The notes below the pieces were generated by a model, which was given only the letters and a program-made list of their open reading frames with translations, had not been told where the DNA came from and did not search any database. Of a DNA stretch of 18,694 bases, positions 14,248 through 18,694 are shown piece after piece (position 1 is the first letter of the stretch; each line of letters starts with the position of its first letter). The translations under genes and the position numbers were made by a program. The DNA comes from Anaerolineaceae bacterium UBA5365 (GTDB taxonomy: Bacteria > Chloroflexota > Anaerolineae > Anaerolineales > Anaerolineaceae), in assembly GCA_002407905.1 (NCBI GenBank), contig DHPL01000034.1, positions 11,203 through 29,896 of the forward strand, written 5' to 3'.

Positions 14248-15375
14248 ATGCTAATCCGCGGCGGTCAGATCTTCTCTGAAGATCAGGGCTTTACACCCGG
14301 CGATCTGGGCATTTCTCAGGGCCAAATTTGTCCCCCGCACTCAGCTGAAGCAGGCGAAATATTGGACGCCGCCGGTCTCTATGTCATCCCCGGTATGATC
14401 GACATCCATTGCCACGGTGCCAAGGGGAGCGACTTCACAGACGCCAGCCCCGAAGCGTTTGCAACCATCGCCCGTTACGAGCTCTCCCAAGGCGTTACCA
14501 GTTTTCTGGGCACCACCTTAAGCCTGCCATGCGCCAAGCTGGAGTACCTTTTTACGCAGACCGGCAAATGGATGCGTGAGCCGCAGCCCGAATTGGCTGC
14601 CCTCCGGGGTATCTACATGGAAGGCCCCTACTTAAATCTGAAATATGTTGGCTCCCATAACCCGGATCACCTCGCCCCGCCGGATCTGGATGCCTTCCTG
14701 CAGCTTATTCACGGCGCCAAGACCGCTATTCGTGTGCTTTCACTTGCCCCGGAACTGCCTGGAGCCATGCGTCTCATCCAGGCCCTCAGCCACCAGATAC
14801 GCATCACTCTCGGCCACAGCGATTGCGATTACAAAACCGCCGCAGCCGCCTTTGCGGCAGGCGCCAGTATGGTTACCCACATTTTCAACGCCATGGCCCC
14901 CCTGCATCATCGTGAACCGGCGCTCATCGGCGCTGCTTTCGATTACGCGGAATTTGTTGAGCTCATCAGCGATGGCTACCATCTGCACCCTTCGGTTGTG
15001 CGCGCCATCTTTAAGCTTTTTGGCCCGGAGCGCGTTGTTCTCATCAGCGACAGCACCCGGGCAACCGGGATGCCGGATGGCAGCTACGATATGGGCGGTT
15101 TGCCAACCCAGCTGCAAAACGGCGCGCCGCGCCTTGCCGATGGTCGCCTGGCAGGCAGCGCGGCCTCCCTGCTTAAGTGCGCGCAAATCGCCCTCAGCTT
15201 CGGCATTCCCCTCGAAGATATCGTGCGCGCCGTAACCATCAACCCTGCCCGGGCAGCTGGGCTGGATGCATGTTTTGGCAGCCTGGAGGTCGGCAAACGC
15301 GCCGATATCCTGCTCATCAACCAGCGCTTCGAACTGCAAACCGTCATTCTGGGCGGCCAGGTCGTGCAAGCCTAG
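14248..15375 (+). CDS. nagA: N-acetylglucosamine-6-phosphate deacetylase
   Basis: About 375 residues, amidohydrolase superfamily; removes acetate from GlcNAc-6-P to give glucosamine-6-P for glycolysis or wall synthesis. Active-site motifs are in order: DIHCHG (His54, His56), YMEGPYL (Glu125), GHSD (His190), THIFNAM (His211), ISDGYHLHP and the catalytic Asp268 in LISDSTRATGMPDG. An ATG at 14194 would add 18 Pro/Thr-rich residues with no ribosome binding site; ATG at 14248 has GAGG five bases upstream and gives the family start MLIRGG. No nagB or GlcNAc transporter is in the window, so the rest of the pathway must be elsewhere. vanZ follows 30 bases downstream on the same strand. Confidence 0.92.
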   Translation: MLIRGGQIFSEDQGFTPGDLGISQGQICPPHSAEAGEILDAAGLYVIPGMIDIHCHGAKGSDFTDASPEAFATIARYELSQGVTSFLGTTLSLPCAKLEYLFTQTGKWMREPQPELAALRGIYMEGPYLNLKYVGSHNPDHLAPPDLDAFLQLIHGAKTAIRVLSLAPELPGAMRLIQALSHQIRITLGHSDCDYKTAAAAFAAGASMVTHIFNAMAPLHHREPALIGAAFDYAEFVELISDGYHLHPSVVRAIFKLFGPERVVLISDSTRATGMPDGSYDMGGLPTQLQNGAPRLADGRLAGSAASLLKCAQIALSFGIPLEDIVRAVTINPARAAGLDACFGSLEVGKRADILLINQRFELQTVILGGQVVQA

Positions 15376-15405
15376 CCAAAAACAGCCTTCCCGATCTCGG
15401 GTAGA

Positions 15406-16020
15406 ATGCCCAATATGGATACATTGACCAATCTGGTGATCGATGCCCGCAAACTATACCTGGGCGGGCTCTTGATCCTTACCGCTTTAAATCTTGTATG
15501 GATGCTTCTGCGCAAACCGCTGCGCTTTTTTCTGGCAGCCAACTTTTTTGCCATCTACCTGCTTTACCTCATCAACCTCACTATCCTGCCCGTGCCGCTC
15601 TCGATTTTCACGCAGGGAGGGACCGAACTTTCCTTGGGGGCTGCCCGCATCAACCTCCAGCCCTTCGATATTGGGCGCTTTGGCTCATGGCGGCCGCGGC
15701 TGAACCAACTGGACTTGCTGAACATCCTGGCCTTCGTGCCCTTTGGCTTCCTCCTGCCTTTTACTGCCAAAAAGGGCCGCCTGCCCATCCTGCTTTATGC
15801 CCTGCTGGCAACCCTGATTATCGAGACCGCCCAACTGGTTCTCTCCGTGCGGGTTTGGAATTACTCCCGCGTTTTTGACATCACCGATATCTTCACGAAT
15901 GTTTTCGGCGCCTGGCTAGGGTACCTGCTGGCCCGCCTGGCCCTGGGCCTGGGCGGTAAAACCTCAGATCCACAGCCCAACCCTACCCAGGCCGATACTC
16001 AAAAGCTCACCCTACGCTAG
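15406..16020 (+). CDS. VanZ-like family membrane protein
   Basis: A 204-residue protein with about five hydrophobic segments (near residues 17-33, 40-60, 103-118, 126-145 and 165-182). The VanZ-like domain shows NILAFVPFGFLLPF followed by IIETAQLVL and FDITDIFTNVFGAWLGYLLA, the family's E-Q and D-D-N-G pattern. VanZ of the vancomycin cluster gives low-level teicoplanin resistance, but most homologues are of unknown function and this gene is not in a van cluster. Probably co-transcribed with nagA (30-base gap) and ended by the terminator at 16061-16087. GGG shortly before the ATG is a weak ribosome binding site; ATG at 15415 is an alternative. Confidence 0.82.
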   Translation: MPNMDTLTNLVIDARKLYLGGLLILTALNLVWMLLRKPLRFFLAANFFAIYLLYLINLTILPVPLSIFTQGGTELSLGAARINLQPFDIGRFGSWRPRLNQLDLLNILAFVPFGFLLPFTAKKGRLPILLYALLATLIIETAQLVLSVRVWNYSRVFDITDIFTNVFGAWLGYLLARLALGLGGKTSDPQPNPTQADTQKLTLR

Positions 16021-16060
16021 ATAGCTTCTTTCAACCTGCCGAAAAGGCAAGCCTTAAACC

Positions 16061-16087
16061 AAAAACGGAAGCAATGCTTCCGTTTTT
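16061..16087. terminator. Bidirectional intrinsic terminator between vanZ and rpsJ
   Basis: AAAAACGGAAGC (16061-16072) and GCTTCCGTTTTT (16076-16087) form a perfect 12-bp stem around AAT. A T-run follows on the plus strand (16083-16088), and the mirror A-run gives five T on the minus strand. It can end both vanZ mRNA and fusA-rpsJ mRNA, about 100 bases after the rpsJ stop. Confidence 0.9.
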
Positions 16088-16186
16088 TACTAAGGCAAAC
16101 AAAGGCGTTCTGTTGAACGCAAAATGCATCTAAGTTGTTTGCATTCCCCATCCGCTTTGCGGCGGGCAATGGTCCTGCCAGATTGC

Positions 16187-16495
16187 TTAGATCTTGATTT
16201 CGATGTCCACGCCGGCGGGCAGGTTGAGGCGCATCAGCATGTCGATGGTCTTGGAATCGGGTTCCAGAACATCGATCAGGCGATTGTGGGTGCGGATCTC
16301 AAAGTGCTCCTGCGAGTCCTTATCGATGAAGGTGGAGCGGCGCACGGTAAATTTTTCCAGGCGCGTGGGCAGGGGTACGGGCCCCAGCACTTTTGCGCCA
16401 CTGCGCTCGGCTGTCTCAACAATGCGCTTGGCGCTCTGGTCGAGAATGCGGTGATCGTAAGCTTTCAAACGGATGCGGATCTTTTGTTTTGCCAT
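16187..16495 (-). CDS. rpsJ: 30S ribosomal protein S10
   Basis: S10 is exactly 102 residues from the ATG at 16495, the usual bacterial length; it sits in the 30S head and also partners NusB in antitermination. Signatures include [19 protein letters not shown] and [17 protein letters not shown], then [16 protein letters not shown]. An upstream ATG (16504) would add three residues, but GGAAAG lies just before 16495. It follows fusA by 55 bases. Normally rplC comes next; instead a terminator follows, and rplC is found 14.5 kb away on the same strand. Confidence 0.97.
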   Translation of the reverse strand: MAKQKIRIRLKAYDHRILDQSAKRIVETAERSGAKVLGPVPLPTRLEKFTVRRSTFIDKDSQEHFEIRTHNRLIDVLEPDSKTIDMLMRLNLPAGVDIEIKI

Positions 16496-16550
16496 TCTTT
16501 CCAATCTCTCTCTATTGCGGCATAAGCCGTTATTTCTAATTCAGACCGGG

Positions 16551-18623
16551 CTAACGCATGCCCAGGATCTTTTTCTTCATGTACTCAGAAACCTGAGCGT
16601 AATGGATGAACTCCATTGTAAACACACCGCGGCCCTGGGTGGCGCTGCGCAGTTCGGTGGCGTAACCAAACATCTCCGAAAGCGGCACCTGAGCGTGGAT
16701 GATCTTGGCATTGCCAAAGCGGTCTTCCATGCCGGTGATGTTGCCCACACGGGCATTCACCTGGCCGATGATATCGCCCACGTACTCTTCCGGGATGGTG
16801 ATCTCAACACGCATGATCGGTTCCAGGATTTCCGGTTGGGCCTTCTCGGCTGCCTCACGCAGCCCGTACACGGCAGCCAGCTTGAACGAAAGTTCGCTGC
16901 TGTCCACCTCGTGGAAGCTGCCGCCGGTCAGGGTCACCTTAAAATCGGTGAGCGGGTAACCAGCTAATGGGCCGGACTCGGAGGCTTCAATAAAGCCCTT
17001 TTCAATCGCCGGGATGAACTCTTTGGGGATATCGCCCTGGCGCACCTTGTTTTCAAAGACCACCCCGCTGGCTGGCTGGCCAGGTTCCAGGTCAAAGATC
17101 ACATGGCCGTACATGCCATGGCCGCCGGTTTGTTTGGTGTAACGGTAACTGTAGCCTTTCACCGGCTGAGTGATCGCCTCGCGGTAGGCCACCCGCGGTT
17201 TACCAATGTTCGCCTGCACCTTAAACTCGCGCAATAGCCGCCCCACCAGCACGTCCAGGTGCAGTTCGCCCATGCCGCTGATCACGGTCTGGCCGGTGTT
17301 CTCATCCACGCGGATCTTGAAGGTAGGGTCTTCCTCGCTCAGTTTCACCAGGCTGTCAGACATGCGGTCCTGGTCGGCCTTGGTTTTGGGCTCGATGGCG
17401 ATGCTGATCACCGGGTTGGGGAAGCTGATCGATTCCAGCAGCACCGGCGCGCTGGGGTCAGACAAGGTGTCGCCGGTAAAACTGAACTTGAGACCTAAAA
17501 TGGCGCCGATATCGCCGGCACCCAGTTCTTCGATGTCTTCCCGCCGGTCTGCGTACATGCGCAGCAGCCGCCCAACACGCTCCTTTTTATCCTTGGAGGA
17601 GTTTTGCACGGTTCCGGCCTGCCTGATCTTGCCGGAATACACCCGGATGTAAGCCAGGCGGCCCATGTAGGCATCGGTAACGATCTTAAAAACCAGGGCG
17701 GAAAGCGGTTCGCTGTCATCGGCGTGGCGCAGCACTTCGCTGCCGTCGCGCAGCAAGGTCGCAGTCACTGGGGGAATATCCAAAGGGGAAGGCAGGTAGT
17801 CGATCACCGCGTCCAGGACAAGCTGTACGCCTTTATTGCGCAGGCTAGTTCCGCAGAATACCGGCGTGGCCTTGTTAGCCAGCACACCCTTGCGCAGAGC
17901 GGCCTTCAGTTCGGGAACGCTGATGCTCTCGCCTTCCAGGAATTTCTCAATCAAGGCATCGTCCATCTCAGCGATGGCTTCCACAAGGGCGGCGCGCTGC
18001 GTTTCGGCTGCTTCCTGCAGTTCAGCCGGGATGGGAGCCGGACGCGGCTCACGGCCTGCATCATCGTCGAAGTAATAGGCCTGCATCTCCAGCAGGTCGA
18101 TCATGCCCACAAAGCCAGCCTCTTCGCCGATGGGCAACTGCATGGCCAGGGCATTGGCGCCCAGGCGTTCATGAATGCTGGCGATCGTGCGTTCATAGGA
18201 CGCGCCAACACGGTCCATCTTATTGGCAAAGCAAATGCGGGGAACGGCGTATTTATCGGCCTGGCGCCAAACCGTTTCAGATTGGGGTTCAACACCCTGC
18301 ACAGAGTCAAACACCACCACGCCGCCATCCAGCACACGCAAACTGCGCTGCACTTCGGCGGTAAAGTCGATATGCCCGGGGGTGTCGATCAGGTTCAGGC
18401 GGTAGCCCTTCCACTCCGCGGTAACCGCGGCGCTCACGATGGTAATGCCGCGTTCGCGCTCCTGGTCCATCCAGTCGGTAACGGTGGTGCCGTCATCCAC
18501 ATTGCCCAGACGGTAGGTTTTGCCCGTATAAAACAAAATCCGCTCGGTGGTAGTGGTTTTACCGGCATCAATATGTGCGATGATGCCGATATTACGCGTA
18601 CGTTCGAGCGGAAATTCAGTCAT
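16551..18623 (-). CDS. fusA: Elongation factor G
   Basis: A 690-residue translational GTPase that drives tRNA-mRNA translocation and, with RRF, ribosome recycling. GTPase motifs: AHIDAGKTT (16-24), RGITI, DTPGH and NKMD. Domains II to V follow to a C-terminus ending [11 protein letters not shown]. The switch I region reads [20 protein letters not shown], a little unlike the common GEVHEG form but intact. It starts 38 bases after rpsG with AGGA seven bases before the ATG. Its place between rpsG and rpsJ marks it as the canonical str-operon EF-G. No tuf gene follows, although EF-Tu is commonly encoded there. Confidence 0.96.
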   Translation of the reverse strand: MTEFPLERTRNIGIIAHIDAGKTTTTERILFYTGKTYRLGNVDDGTTVTDWMDQERERGITIVSAAVTAEWKGYRLNLIDTPGHIDFTAEVQRSLRVLDGGVVVFDSVQGVEPQSETVWRQADKYAVPRICFANKMDRVGASYERTIASIHERLGANALAMQLPIGEEAGFVGMIDLLEMQAYYFDDDAGREPRPAPIPAELQEAAETQRAALVEAIAEMDDALIEKFLEGESISVPELKAALRKGVLANKATPVFCGTSLRNKGVQLVLDAVIDYLPSPLDIPPVTATLLRDGSEVLRHADDSEPLSALVFKIVTDAYMGRLAYIRVYSGKIRQAGTVQNSSKDKKERVGRLLRMYADRREDIEELGAGDIGAILGLKFSFTGDTLSDPSAPVLLESISFPNPVISIAIEPKTKADQDRMSDSLVKLSEEDPTFKIRVDENTGQTVISGMGELHLDVLVGRLLREFKVQANIGKPRVAYREAITQPVKGYSYRYTKQTGGHGMYGHVIFDLEPGQPASGVVFENKVRQGDIPKEFIPAIEKGFIEASESGPLAGYPLTDFKVTLTGGSFHEVDSSELSFKLAAVYGLREAAEKAQPEILEPIMRVEITIPEEYVGDIIGQVNARVGNITGMEDRFGNAKIIHAQVPLSEMFGYATELRSATQGRGVFTMEFIHYAQVSEYMKKKILGMR

Positions 18624-18661
18624 TCCAGGGTCCTGATTTGTTAAGGTGCAGAGGCCGCAGC

Positions 18662-18694
18662 TTACATGCGGAAGTGAGAAAACGCGCGGTTGGC
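18662..18694 (-). CDS. rpsG: 30S ribosomal protein S7, C-terminal fragment (cut by window edge)
   Basis: The last ten codons and stop read [10 protein letters not shown], the typical end of bacterial S7 (compare ANRAFAHYRW). S7 nucleates assembly of the 30S head. Position immediately before fusA agrees with str-operon order; the remainder is outside the window. Confidence 0.88.
   Translation of the reverse strand, partial: ANRAFSHFRM

Noticed and set aside
14740..15369. 209-codon minus-strand open frame inside nagA
   Set aside because: nagA carries all active-site motifs on the other strand; this frame has no recognisable features.
15406..16020. Glycopeptide resistance function for the VanZ-like protein
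   Set aside because: No other van genes nearby; most VanZ-domain proteins have no proven role in resistance.
17604..18644. 346-codon plus-strand open frame opposite fusA
   Set aside because: Fully antisense to EF-G, His/Gln-rich artefact of codon bias, no ribosome binding site or recognisable domain.

Overview
The window reads as a bacterial chromosome segment, probably from an anaerobic member of the Chloroflexota (Anaerolineae-like). This placement is an inference from the Pro/Ala-rich lipoprotein linker, the ribosomal protein sequences and the adjacent resB-ccsA pair; no 16S or tRNA is present to confirm it.

Both ends belong to one ribosomal superoperon, read on the minus strand from high to low coordinates. 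At the right are the 3' end of rpsG, then fusA and rpsJ (18694 to 16187). At the left are rplC, rplD, rplW and the 5' end of rplB (1657 to 1). In most bacteria these form the continuous str-S10 order (rpsG-fusA-tuf-rpsJ-rplC-rplD-rplW-rplB). Here tuf is absent between fusA and rpsJ, and about 14.5 kb of unrelated genes separates rpsJ from rplC. The break looks settled: a bidirectional terminator (16061-16087) closes the rpsJ side, and a good sigma-70 type promoter (1825-1853) sits in front of rplC.

The intervening DNA has two parts. The AT-richer part (about 1850-11078) holds a complete sugar-salvage operon on the minus strand: a lipoprotein sugar-binding protein, a two-domain ABC ATPase, a permease, a 5-methylthioribose kinase (MtnK), a class II aldolase, an MtnA-like isomerase and an OFA-type MFS transporter. 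A divergent DeoR-family regulator is on the plus strand. Kinase, isomerase and aldolase together match the DHAP shunt for 5-methylthioribose or 5-deoxyribose, the sugar wastes left by polyamine synthesis and radical-SAM chemistry. The linked importer suggests the free sugar is scavenged from outside. A 16-bp imperfect inverted repeat (14/16) lies at the two edges of this block.

The GC-richer part (11090-16020) carries resB-ccsA (cytochrome c maturation), a divergent AraC-family regulator, nagA (N-acetylglucosamine-6-phosphate deacetylase) and a VanZ-family membrane protein. Its composition resembles the ribosomal genes, so it looks native.

No tRNA, rRNA, CRISPR array, transposase or integrase was seen.
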